NCBI GenBank assembly: GCA_947311845.1
Contig: CAMZMU010000055.1
Location: forward strand, 22,500,465-22,564,464
Source of the DNA: Poa pratensis
Lineage: Eukaryota; Streptophyta; Magnoliopsida; Poales; Poaceae
Direction: 5' to 3'
Length of the DNA: 64,000 nucleotides
The notes below the pieces were generated by a model. It did not search any database and was not told the DNA's origin. It saw only the letters and a program-made list of their open reading frames with translations. Positions 1-11,243 of this stretch are shown piece after piece. Positions within the stretch are counted from its first letter, which is position 1; each line of letters begins with the position of its first letter. The position numbers and the translations under genes are program-made.

Positions 1-1739
1 TCAGAGCACAGTGAGTATTCCTAGGATTTTTCTGCCTTTGGATGTGATGGAAGCATTCAAAAGCGATGGCAGCATTATCCGTGATCAATCTTCCTGGGAT
101 GAAGGCGCTTTGGGACTCAGATATGATGCTATCCAAGTGAGGCCGCAACCGGTTAACAAGGCATTTGGAGACAATCTTATAGGCGACATTGCAGAGGCTT
201 ATGGGTCGGAAGTCTGCGAGGCTTTCCGGATTGGCACCTTTAGGAATAAGAACGATGATAGTATCGTTTAGACCATCAGCCATGTGACCAGTGGCGAAGA
301 AATTCTTGACCGCCTTGGTCACATCCACCTTCAGCTCGGCCCAGTTTCTCTGGAAAAAGTGGGCAGGTAGCCCATCTGGTCCCGGAGCCTTAATCGGCCC
401 AATTTGGAAGAGAGCATCACCAATTTCTTCATCGGAGAACTCTCTGCAGAGATCACTGTTATATCCTCCGTGATTAGGCACTGAAGCAGATCGACCAACT
501 CACTTGGGTTCACATCCTTGTCTTTGGTATAAAGGTCCTTGAAGAAGTTGGTAGCTAGAGCTTCAATTTCTGCTGGGTCGTCAGTCCAGGTGCCGTTCAT
601 GCCTCTAATCTTGGTGATTCTATTTTTAGACTGTCTCCAGGAGGCTTTTTTGTGGAAGAAACTGGTGTTGCGGTCGCCCTCCTTTAGCCAGTCTACGCGA
701 GACCGTTGACGCCACATGAGCTCTTCCCTAAGCAGGATTTCATCAAGTTCAGTTCTGGTTTTGACGATCTCCTTCTCTCGTTGAGTCGTCTTTGGTTTCT
801 TCCACAATCTGCTGAGTTTAGTTCGCAGCTGTTTTGCTTTTTTGGTGACACTCCCGAAATTTTTGCTGCTCCATTCTTGAAGATGGCTGCAAGTTCCGTT
901 GATTTTCCTCACAAGGTCATCCAGTGAGTGACAGGGAGGACCTCCATTCCAAGCTTCAGAGATGGCTTCAGGCAGTGATGGATTCCTCTCCCACATCGTT
1001 TCAAATCTGAACTCTTTTTTCTTCCAGACTTGTTTCTGTTTTTCATACACAATCAGCAGTGGAAGGTGGTCTGATCTGGAGGTGGTCAGGTGGGTGACTT
1101 TGGTCTCAGGGAAACGAGCAGACCAGCTATCAGAGGCCACGGCCCTGTCCAGCCGCGCCTTGACATTCCTTCGGCCCTTCTGCCTGTTGTCGAAGGTCCA
1201 AGGGGGACCAGCGAAACCAAGGTCATGCAGGTTACAGAAGGATAAAACCTGTCTGAAATCTTGCATTCTCCTTTCAGATCTTTTAGTTACAGATTGGTGC
1301 TCACATTGCCACATAGTTTCATTGAAGTCACCCAGCATAATCCAAGGTTCAGAGGCACATGGTTTGATTCTGCGAGCAAAGTCCACATATGATGTCTGTC
1401 CGCAGCTTTGGGTTCCCCGTACACAAAGGTACCCCGCCATTGGAGGCCATTGGGGTGTTCTCTGACCAACACATCAAAGTACCTCGAACCACAGGACAGA
1501 AACTTTATTTCCACATGTTCATCCCAGAACAAAGCAATGCCGCCACCCTTGCCTACGCCTTGCTGCGTTTTACAGTGTTTGAGGCCAAGCCTCCATCTAA
1601 GGTTTTTTATTTTGTCATCACATTGCCTAGTCTCGCTAATGAACACTATTTTGGGCTTGTAGGTGCGAACGAGACGCACCAGTTCATGAACCGTCCCGGG
1701 TTGCCCGGCTCCCCGGAGGTTCCAGCCTAGGAGACTCAT
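1..1739 (-). CDS. LINE ORF2: endonuclease-reverse transcriptase (partial, frame-broken)
   Basis: The start ATG at 1739 overlaps the ORF1 stop. The first 120 or so residues match an APE-like endonuclease: the start MSLLGWNLRGAG, then FISETRQ (catalytic Glu) and VYGEP. The frame then jumps by one near 1374, after which MLGDFNE and SDHLPL (the endonuclease C-terminal His motif) follow. A linker with the GDRNTSFFH motif comes next. A second break near 460 is needed to enter the RT, where DEEIGDAL and, at 1-300, LADFRPISLCN and QSAFIPGR can be read on the minus strand. Both breaks look like loss of one base. The protein would nick target DNA and copy the element RNA. The catalytic YADD region lies outside the window. 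Confidence 0.85.
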
Positions 1740-3261
1740 TGCTCCTGGCAGGCACGCTCGATCGCGCCTGCCAGTTGACCAGCAGCCCCAGGGCTGGTTG
1801 CTTCCGAATTCTCCTCAGTTCCGTCCTCCTTCCTCACCCCGTGAACAGGGTGTCCACCTCTGTGCTTCTTTCCTTCAGTTGTGCTGCCTTCCGATCTGTC
1901 TATCCCAGAGAGCTCTGCTTCACTAGCCCTGTTCATGCGCTTGCCCAGGGACGATCCGACGCCAGCCGAACCCAGAGCACCCACAACCTCTCTCGGCACC
2001 CTCCTCCACGGCTTCATTGTTGATGCGGCCCTAGTAACACTTGCAGTTGGGCTGGTGGCCTTCATGTTGCTGTCAGGTGCGTTGTTGTCGGAGCCGGTCT
2101 TGACGTCCAGTCCCGCGTCCGCCACGTGCTTGCTGGTGTTCTGATCCAGCGTGCCACCTAGGACATCAGTTATGGCAGGGTCCTTGGTGGCCTGCCCGTT
2201 GGTGTCGTTCTTGAGGGTGTCGGTGTCGTTGTTCGTCCCGTCCTCGACCGAAGCCTCGGCGGCGGCGCAGGGAGGCGCCGCTGTGACCATGTGCGCAGTG
2301 ACGGCGTTGTCGATGAAGTTGCCGTCGGCACCACGCTTGTCGTCCCGCACCGAGAGGTGCTCCACCCTCTCGGCGACGAGCTCGATGGAGGCGAGGTGGT
2401 CGGTGGTGGACGCAGTGGTTCTGGGCCCAAGCGCAACCACGTTGCGCCAAGGCAGGTCCATCCGAAGCCTGCGACCATTGTCCGCCACCGACTCGGGGAG
2501 GATCCACTTCCTAGGATCATCAGGGTGAGTAGCTTGGACACCTAAATTGTTAGTGTACCTTACTTTCTTCATGTCCTCCGGGAGGTTGCATGTCTCCTCC
2601 TTGTGCCCGATGATGCGCAGAAGAGGCAGTAGGTGGGGAGGCGCTCGTAGAGGACGCCGGCGATCACCTCACGTTTGTTGGTGGAGATTTCATCTTTGAG
2701 CGTGATCCATCGCTGGAGCGGGCGAGTCACGGGCAGGCGCACCCTCGAACGCAGGATCTTGTTGTCGAGGTCGCCTCTCGCCTTGTTGTCGATGGAGACG
2801 TACTCTCCCAACTTCTTGCCCAGGTCCCTCGCCAGCTGCTTGGACAGGAGATGGTTGGGGATGCCGGTGAACTGGGCCCAAACCGGCATCTGCTCAAAGA
2901 GGACCGTGTTCGGGTCCTCGCCGACCTTGAGCTCGCGGATGAGCACCGCGTCCTTCTGGTACCTCCATGGGCCTCCCTTCGTGACATGCTCGAAGTCCCC
3001 TTCCTCCGAGAAGTCGAGGAGGAACCTCTTGTCGGCGAGCTGGCTGGACTCGAGGGAGCCTCTGATTCTCCACACGTTCTTCATGTAGTTCACCAATTGC
3101 CTGGAAGGTATGGCGATGACGGAGAGGAGGACGCCCACCGCTAGGAGGCGGGCCGGAGCGAGGCCCTGCGCCATGCCGAAGTTGATGAAGATCGGTGCCC
3201 TTTCTTCCTCGGTGCGCTCGTCCACCATTTTCTCCTTGCCGCGGCGGTGGTAGGCCACCAC
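1736..3261 (-). CDS. LINE ORF1: DUF4283/zinc-knuckle nucleic-acid-binding protein (frame-broken)
   Basis: The open frame 3261-2569 carries a DUF4283-like region (ending near the PVWAQFTGIP motif) typical of plant LINE and retrotransposon gag-like proteins. The following CCHC zinc knuckle can be read only by changing frame near 2615: CLFC lies in the first frame and the GHKEETC part in the next. The frame 2572-1736 then continues with a low-complexity, Thr/Asp/Ala-rich tail to the stop at 1736. A single missing G inside the knuckle restores one continuous frame. The open frame begins at a GTG, with no ATG visible at its head; an internal Met about ten residues in is the first possible ATG start. 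The family role is to bind element RNA and chaperone it during retrotransposition. Confidence 0.75.
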
Positions 3262-3364
3262 GGCACCTCCAGCGCCTGTGCATTTTTTTAATCCTCAATA
3301 ACATAAAACTTGACGTGCACACTAATCTCATGTTTGTACGAAGCTCTGACCAGTTTATAACTAC

Positions 3365-4041
3365 AAATAGGGTTGAGTTTTTGCGGGAAACCACTGAAAT
3401 TACAACAAGGATTTTACAGAGAGGACCTCCACAAAGATGAAAATTACACACAAGTCCCTCTGCATAGCTGAGCCACCGACACGGAGCAGCACGTTCCGGC
3501 GGCCCGCCGCCGCACCTTCACAAACGTCTTGGAAACGAAGATGTCCCCTGACGGACGGGAAGTCACCGGTCCTCGAACTCCGGAGAGCCTCCATCCTGCG
3601 CTGCCAGTCGCCGAGCTCCCTTGCTGCAACCACAATAGCCTCAAACTTCAGATCTGGAGCCGCCGCACCGAGCTCCAGAGCGGGAAAGTCGCACACGACA
3701 GCCACCGGGGACCGCGAGCACGACGAAGGGGGTGCTCCACCATGGAGCAGCGAGCTCCATCGCCGGAGAGGACAAGCACCTCCAGCAAAACCCGACGCCG
3801 ACACGCCTCCAACTCCAGGACGCCGCCGGCCAGGATCCCAACATCTCCTACGCTATGTACAGCAGGGAAACGAGGTTTCCCCACCCTCCCGCCGCCGGAG
3901 CGGCTGGCGGAGGGAGGGGAAACCGGTGAATCACCGGCGGTGAGGTGGATCTGCGGGGGGTGAAAAAAGTCGCCTCTACTGTAGCGGAGAGAGGAGAGCG
4001 TCCAAGGTCGCGTGGTTTTGTTGTTAAATAGGGTTGAGTTT
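3365..4041. mobile_element. Insertion of about 645 bp flanked by a 16-bp direct repeat
   Basis: The 16-mer aaatagggttgagttt occurs at 3365-3380 and again at 4026-4041, as a target-site duplication would. The enclosed DNA is GC-rich. On the minus strand it starts in an A-rich AACAACAAAACC stretch and passes through a CTACAGTAG palindrome. Open frames exist in all orientations but none is recognisable, and I call no gene. No terminal inverted repeats or poly(A) tail are obvious. It may be a retroposed fragment or a LINE-derived 5' leader. Confidence 0.5.
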
Positions 4042-4202
4042 AAAGAAGTGCATCGTCTGTCAGGTGAAACACTCCACTGGACGACAAAGCTGAGTTTGTT
4101 AGACCCTTAGAGGAAGGTTAGTAACTTAATAGATTATTAAATCATATCTTCACAAGATAATATGACAACATAATAGTCCATGAACTGGGAGTGAGGCGTT
4201 TT

Positions 4203-4597
4203 GGCTCCCGAGCTCCATGTAGCTCGTTTTTTGAAAAAAAAAATCAAAATATGCATTTTTACGTTTCCAAAAATCAGTAAACAAAATCCCAGATACATAT
4301 ATTTATATGATCTACAAGTCTGCAAAGTTTCAATGCGAAATTCGTTTTATTCTGGTTTGGGCAAAAATGACAAATGAGTGGATCTGGGTGATGAACAATA
4401 TACAGATTCAAAATTTTGAAATTTTGCCGATTTGTCTTTTTTGTGTAGCCCAAACTACAACGAGTTTTGATTTGAAATTTTGCACGCTTGTAGATCTAGA
4501 CAATATCTACCACTGGTATTTTTTTCACGATTTATGGAAATTAAAAAGTGCCGATTTTGAATTTTTGAAAAAACGAGCTACAGGGAGCCCGAGCTCC
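4203..4597. mobile_element. MITE with imperfect terminal inverted repeats
   Basis: The left end (ggctcccgagctccatgtag...) and the right end read in reverse complement (ggagctcgggctccctgtag...) share about 24 bp, both running into agctcgttttttc/gaaaa. The interior is AT-rich with no coding potential. A clear target duplication was not found. Confidence 0.55.
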
Positions 4598-5800
4598 ATT
4601 TGGACTTTTCGATCAACTGGTTCGTACCTTTGGATGTTTCTCATGCATAAAAATTTGTACTGTGTTAACTGAAGAATTACAATGATGACATAGAAGTCCC
4701 CAGAATGTGTTAGATGTGCTTTTGTGACAGTATGTGAAATAAAGGTCTAAATTTGATACATTTTGCAAGATTCGGGCCTGGAATTTCTTATGTACTACAT
4801 CAATTCAAACATAGGCGATGTATCCGGTGCAAGTGCAAATCAACATTCGGTGAAAACCTGCAAACTCCCCTTGGCCGGCCCCAGCCATGACTCATGAGCC
4901 CTCTCTCTCGCCCTTTGCTGGGTCTGAAGCATCCTTCCGCCAGCCGTACGTGGAGTGTTGCTCCGGCGACTGAGAGAATTCTTCATGCGACCATGACCCC
5001 GCTTCCACGGTGATGACCCAAGTCGACGGAGACCTTGCGATGCGGAGACCAGTCCCTTCCCCATGTCATGGCATCTCGGAGGCCGATCGGAGTGACGCCT
5101 CCCCTGGTGAAACTCGGAGGCCCTCGTTATTGCCGCCATCCGACAGAGCATTGTATTTGTATGCATGCAATTATGTGCGAATTTTGAAGCTTTTGTGATG
5201 CAATACAGGATGGTGTGATGCAAACTTTGTGATAACTCTGATGTGATGCAATTAACGGATGATTGATGATGCAGAAATTTTCATCCTTGATTTCAATCGG
5301 TTGTGAATTTCAGTTCCACCAAGTGTAGTCTGAATCTGTTGAAAATGTCAGGGACTGAATATGAACTTGCTATGGACTAAATTTCCTGACCTTTGTTCCT
5401 ATGTAAACTGACAATATAACAAGCCTGTGTGCTCTACAGAACAAGAAAACGAAGAAGATTAACTCATGCTCTGAAATCTAACACTGAAGCTCTCAAAATC
5501 TGAAAAAATAACACTGTTCTCAGAATATAACACTGAAGCTTTGGGTTCAATCTTGTACTACACCATAAGAAAAACACCAGATTGTCTTGAATCATTACAA
5601 AAGAACCTGCAGTTTGACATGATACAAAGACAGTTAAACTGTACAAAACCGATTTAGACTAAAATCCTTACCAATATAATGGAAGCATGAAATGATCATG
5701 CATGAATTGATTTACTATGATAGTAAAATTTATTTTGGTAAACAACAAATGTGCTCTAGATGAACAATTTGATATTTTAAGGTGATGCTTTTATGCCACA
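4598..5800. other. Intergenic, no gene recognised
   Basis: AT-rich DNA with a moderately GC-rich island at about 4860-5140. Open frames in the island run both ways and resemble nothing I know. No RNA gene or element end was seen. Confidence 0.5.
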
Positions 5801-5812
5801 CTAGTTGAATTT

Positions 5813-5833
5813 GGCGTGCCGTCACGGCACGCC
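5813..5833 (-). other. Helitron H2 3'-terminal hairpin
   Basis: Perfect inverted repeat GGCGTGCCG / CGGCACGCC with a 3-base loop, 8 bases from the CTAG terminus. It is the expected rolling-circle termination signal. Confidence 0.85.
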
Positions 5834-7806
5834 CTTGATGTTTTTTTTTTGTGCAGTATATATATTTTTTTAACCAAAATGTTAGCTAAATTGGTATGTT
5901 GGAACATGTTTTTATTTTGTCATGAATAGGTAGCATTTTTTATGAGTATTCTTGTCATATTTTGTGAGTTTGTCTGTATGATGTCAGAAATGTTGGCGAA
6001 ATTGAAATGTTGAAATATATTTGTAATTCGCTATAAGTATGTTGCGGTTATTTTTTGGGAGCATTCTTGTTATTTTGTGGAATATCAGGAAAAGTCGCGA
6101 AAATGTTGGCGAAATTACAATTTGCAAACATGTTTTTTATTTTGTTATGAGTAGATAGTAATTCGTTCGAACATTTTTTATATATTCTGTAGAATATTCA
6201 AATATTTAGATAGTTGAATTTAGCGAGGCGATACGCCGCACCTTTGCTGAGGATATGTTGTAATAATTTTTTTATTTTTTATCTGCGGTATATATATTGT
6301 AAGGGAAGGTGGTTGTTCTAATTTGTATAATGTAGTTAGGTGGAATTCAATTTGGAAGCAATCCATAATTAAAGTAGACGTGTTTGTATTTTCTGGAAAT
6401 ATTCATATAAACAATCATTTTTTAAATGTAACTACATAATTAGAGGGATTTAAGTTATATTACTTGCAAATATGTTAGGCAAATTTGAATGGTTAAATAT
6501 GGTTTTATTTTGCCATTATTTTCATACGAACCACCATAATTAGAGAGAATATATTATGGTTATGTTTAAATATCATGTGTCTATTTCGACGTAAATATGT
6601 GATTTAGTTTGTTGGTTAGAGGAAATATGTTGTGTTAATATCTATTAAATTGAATCCATCTTTAGAGGAAACAAAATTTTGATTTCTTTAAATGGGAATG
6701 GAATGAAGCATTATTTAAATTTGACCACATAATTAGAGAGAGTTAAGTTCAAGTTGAACATTTATTAAATGGAACTGCATAATTGAAGGAAGTTCAGTAA
6801 TATTATTTGTAAATATTAATTTAGTTGAGTTGGTATGATATGTCTGTGTTTTGTGTTAAATATTTAACCGAACTCAATAATTGGAGGGAATAAATTGTTT
6901 GAGCACTTATTAATTTCAATTTAGAATCCGACCATAATTAGAGGAAATGCTTAAGTATGCTTCTTTTTTCTCGTAAGTATGTAATTAGTGGGAATGCATA
7001 TTTTTTAGATTTAATTCTTCAATTAGGGAAAATCTAATTATATTGCATCCAAATATTGACCAAATTGGAATGTTCAAATATGTTTGTATGTTACCATAAA
7101 TAGTTAGTATTGTTTTTCTGATTTTTTTTATAGTTTTTAAAAAAATATAAAATATTTAGCAAGTTGGAATGTTCAAACATATTTGTATTGCGTTATGAAT
7201 GTTTAAATGTAATTAGAGAAAATGCATTCAAATTATCTCGTAATATTTTCCAAATTTAAATGTTTAAATGTGGTTGTATTTTGCCATAGATATATAATGT
7301 AGTTACGTAATTAGAGGAAATGCATTATGTGTTTGGAAGGATTCGATTTTTTTTGGAATTTTCAAATTTGTATGATGTGGTTATGTGGTGCAATTGAAAT
7401 GTTGAAAATGTCTACATTTTGAAGTTGTGCAGATCTGAAAATTGTTGAAGCTGTATTTCGGAAGGTATGAAAGTTTTTCGGGGGGAAAAAAAACAGGAGA
7501 AATGTGGTGAATTTCAATTTTTGGAAATGTCCACATTTTCAAGTCGTAGTGGTCGCGGAATCAGGAGACTTGGAAGTCATATGACACTATGAAAATATTG
7601 ATATTTGTAATTTGAGTTGGAATGGTGAAATATGATTGCTTTTCTCATAAAATTGTGCACATGTAGGGCAATTTGAATTGTTCGAATTTATTTGTCTTTT
7701 GTGGAAAATAGGTGATCCTTTTTTTCTCTACTATTTTCATATATTTTTTATATTTTGGCGATGGGTATTTATAGTTTTTTTTGTTGGTTCTACTCTTTTA
7801 TTACTG

Positions 7807-7962
7807 AAATTGAAAGAAGCTTGCAGCTAAAAATTGATTAGTTTTTTGAAATTGTTGAAGTTGGGGTGTTTTTAAGATTAAAATAAATTGAAAGAAGCTT
7901 GCAGCTAAAAATTGATTAGTTTTTTGAAATTGTTGAAGTTGGGGTGTTTTTAAGATTAAAAT
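7807..7962. repeat. Two-copy 78-bp tandem duplication inside Helitron H2
   Basis: The 78-bp unit starting aaattgaaagaagcttgcag appears at 7807 and again at 7885 with no visible difference, and its first bases recur at 7963. The lack of divergence implies a recent duplication. Confidence 0.9.
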
Positions 7963-9957
7963 AAATTGCGTTTGTAAAATGGGCAGGTTCCAAAGATATT
8001 AAAGATTGTGGAATATGTAAGTATGATTTTTTTTTGTCCGGCACAAATAATCAGCATTTATTGTTGTGAGGGTATTTATGAAAATATTTTCATGCTTTGG
8101 AAATTGTTCCAAAGAGGAAGTGCGGTAGGGTTTTCATCAAATATTCATCAATTTAAAATGTTAAAATTATGTGTTTTCTGACGTAAATAATTATTTTTTG
8201 TTTTGTCGGAGCATTTTGTTGTGTTCTTTCATTATTTCTAGATGGGATTTTGTAGAGATATATCCATTTGCATGAAATGTAATAAAATTGAATGAATCAA
8301 ATTAGAGGCAGTCAATTTTGATTGTAGAAATTCATTTATTGGTACTATTAATTATTTTTTTTAAGATTCTTCTTGATTTGAAAGGAGACTTATGGGATCC
8401 ATATATTGTAAATTGATGTAAATATGTAGGATTTTAAATTTCCAAGGTTTGCAATAATTCTGGCAATGTTCCACAGTATTTGGAATTGTTATTTTGTTGC
8501 TTACAAAAAAAAACGTTACTCTGAATTAATTTGTAGTTGTATTAGAGAATATCGAAATACGTAGCAAATTGAAATATTCAAGTACGTTTGTATGTTGATA
8601 CGAATTTTTAAATGTAATTGGAGAAAATGTGCTTAAATTGCATCCGAATGGTATTCGATTTTTTTTTCGGAAATGGTAGGGTATCTTCGAATAGTTAGTA
8701 AATTTAAATGTTTGGTTATGTTTATATGTTATCATTACTAATTGTTTTTTTTCTGCTTCGTAATTAGGAGGTGTGCATTATATGAGCATTTAGTTAAGCG
8801 AATATATAATTTGCGTATTTGGATATGTATTTTATATTTTAATGGCGTGTATGTGGGGCTGAAAATAAAATTTTGAAATGGTGCTATTTAAAAATTGCAG
8901 AGAGATGAAAGTTTTTGAAATGGAAAGAAAATCTGTGTTTAGAAATTGCTCGGATTTTTGAAAATTTAATATTGAAGATTTTATTTATGTGAGTTGTATA
9001 AATATGTTGATTTTAACTTGTTAAAATTGAATATTGAAGTTTTTTTTACATTTTTGTACCAAAGTTTCTGAAATGTTGATTTTAACTTGTTAAAAGTTCG
9101 AATAATTTTATTTGGTCTGATTTAAATTTGTATCTTGCAATTACAGAAGTTTTCGGGAATAATAAAAAAAAGAATTAAAAGTTTTTTTGGAAAAGGAAAA
9201 TAAAACAGGAAGGAAAAAAAAGGGTCGAACGGGCCGCAGAGGAGCCAGCCCAGCCCAGCAACGCATCCCTCTACGCAGCCCAGGCCCGTGTGGCCAGCCC
9301 AGGCCCGCGCGGACGTCGCCGTGACGTCATGGCGAGCGGAGCGGCCGCGGCGGCGCGGAGCTCGCCGGCGGCGCGGAGCGGCGTCTCAGCACGCGCCGCT
9401 GGACGCAATGGACGCGCCTCGTCGCGGGACGCCCGAAGGGGGTGGCGCCTCCACGATTTGGTCGCCGGAACAGCGCCGGCGACGTGCGGCCGTGGCGACG
9501 GGCACCGACGCCGGCGACGGCGATTCCGGTGCGGACATGGCGTTTCGGCCGGCGGCGCTCGGCCAGGACGGAGCGGCGGCGACAGCGAAGCCTGCCGTGG
9601 CCTTCGATTTGTCCGCGGAGACGTGCTGCGGCGGCGGGCCACGGCGGCGTCGACGGCGAGCTCCGCGCCGCTCGCGTGAGAGGGGAGGAGGAGGGGGGGT
9701 TTCGTGGCTTTTTTACAAAAAGGAACCCGAAGTTTCGCGTAATTACAAACAGGTCCCTCGCGGCGGTTTTTCTGTGAAGAACATGTAATTTTCGGGCCCC
9801 CGTATCTGTTTGCAAAAAACGGCAGCGCGGTGTGAGACTGACATGCGGGCCCACCGCGCACTGTTCAACACTGTAGTTTTCTACAGTGCGAACTGTATCT
9901 GCTACAGTAACCTAGGCGCGGAGAGGCCGCCGTTTTGCTCAACTTTTATATACTCGA

Positions 9958-11243
9958 TGATGTCTCAAAGTGTAAATTAACACATTGTAGGTAATCTCCA
10001 TATTTTTGGAGTACATCTCACGGCAATAGGAAGCATAATCTGACGTATGTCAGCAGACAAATTTAATCCTAGTACCTTGTGTTGTGTTTTACATTAATAT
10101 ATTTGGAAGAGCACTTTGAAGGGAAGCATTTTCGAGATGATAAAAGTATACGCTGTGCAAAGTTTGCAATATATGCTATATCCATTACCTTGTCATCCCA
10201 AATATAATTTTGAGATAGTTATATAGAAGAGTGGCATTCCTATAAGCATGTAAAAGTAACATTAGAATTTGCAACAAAATTTAATTTCAAATGCAAAATA
10301 AAGCTTGTTGTACAAAACCGCAAGCTATAGAGAATGCTAGAAGCAAATATATTGAACATGCATCAAATACCATAAAAATAGAAGGTAGTAGCACATGCAG
10401 TTGTAAAAATATACAACACATGTGGTGTATATAAAGACCTGGAGGCCTCATATGTTAATTAAAACCGATGGTTGAACTCTATATAAACTAGGATCTGAGG
10501 TCCTAAACAGGCAGTCAGAGGAATTTAAGCGAATTTAAACAATTTGAGTGCTTTTTACTGCATATATAATGAGACTTAGGGTCTGACAGTAAAATGTAGG
10601 AGCGTTTCCTTAAATACGATAACATCGATAAGGGGACGGACGAAAATGGAAAACCGCCCCCACAAAACATCTTATATTATGATACGGAGGGAGTAGAAGA
10701 TAAGGAAACTAACCGACAACCGATATAACACAGAACACACCACGCTGGTTCCAAGGCTGCACCCCCACACGAGCCCACACCCCCAATTCTGATCTGACAC
10801 TCTATCATCGTAGCACAACACGATGGAGAAGATAGAACAGAGTCGCCGCTCCGACATCCACGCCGGTCCTAGGGCTGCGCACGGCGTAGCGGATGACGAA
10901 GAACGGACAACGCTGACCAGACGAACGGGCAAAACACTGACATGGGAGGCGAAGGGCTTCACAACGATGCCTCCAAGGAGGTGAGTGAAGACCGAGAGCG
11001 CCCCCATCGCCATATCAACCACGCCACTTCTACTCCAGCTTGATCATGCCGAGAGTGCGGGTCGCCACACAATGGCCATGCTCGGGATGGAGATCAGGCT
11101 CGACGCACCTGAACATCTCCTCAAGAAATGACTATCCGACTGTCCATACTAAGACAAAGAGGGATTTGGCGAGAGAGTGATATGTAAAATGAGATTTTGG
11201 GTGTACAAGTTTCTGACCGACCAAAGCAATTTATCCTAAAAAT
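9958..11243. other. Spacer between Helitrons, with a Stowaway-like MITE end
   Basis: AT-rich at 9960-10640. At about 10661-10694 the sequence catcttatattatgatacgg followed by agggagta is the typical terminal inverted repeat of a Stowaway (Tc1/Mariner) MITE; its partner end is not visible, so it is a fragment. At 10700-11160 a GC-balanced stretch has a 116-residue open frame on the minus strand (10672-11022) that I do not recognise and do not call as a gene. Confidence 0.5.

Larger units (their letters stand above)
1..3261 (-). mobile_element. Non-LTR retrotransposon (LINE), 5' part, runs off left edge
   Basis: Reading the minus strand from about 3261 down to 1 gives a two-ORF plant LINE: ORF1 (DUF4283-like domain plus CCHC knuckle) followed by ORF2 (APE-type endonuclease, then reverse transcriptase). 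The ORF1 stop and ORF2 start overlap as ATGA at 1736-1739, an arrangement that suggests reinitiation. The RT is cut by the window edge, so the 3' end and poly(A) are not visible. An in-frame TGA lies just upstream of ORF1 (near 3296) and no clear 5' UTR is recognisable, so the 5' boundary near 3270-3300 is approximate. Three apparent single-base deletions break the reading frames (near 460, 1374 and 2615). Confidence 0.85.
5801..9957 (-). mobile_element. Helitron H2, non-autonomous
   Basis: On the minus strand the element starts TCGAGTATATAAAAG (9957 downward, flanking A from T9958). It ends with a perfect 9-bp-stem hairpin (5813-5833) 8 bases before a terminal CTAG (5801-5804), with T as the 3' flank. 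This is the standard Helitron layout, inserted between A and T. The 5' third (about 9230-9930) is GC-rich and the remainder very AT-rich. No Rep or helicase ORF is present, so it depends on proteins supplied in trans. A second, decayed hairpin with a tagttgaattt-like flank lies at about 6210-6235. The GC-rich part is similar to those of H1 and H3. Confidence 0.88.

Noticed and set aside
9271..9861. Several long overlapping open frames on both strands
   Set aside because: They lie in the GC-rich block of Helitron H2. They are Arg/Ala/Pro-rich in every frame, as expected from composition, and have no start context, introns or domain.
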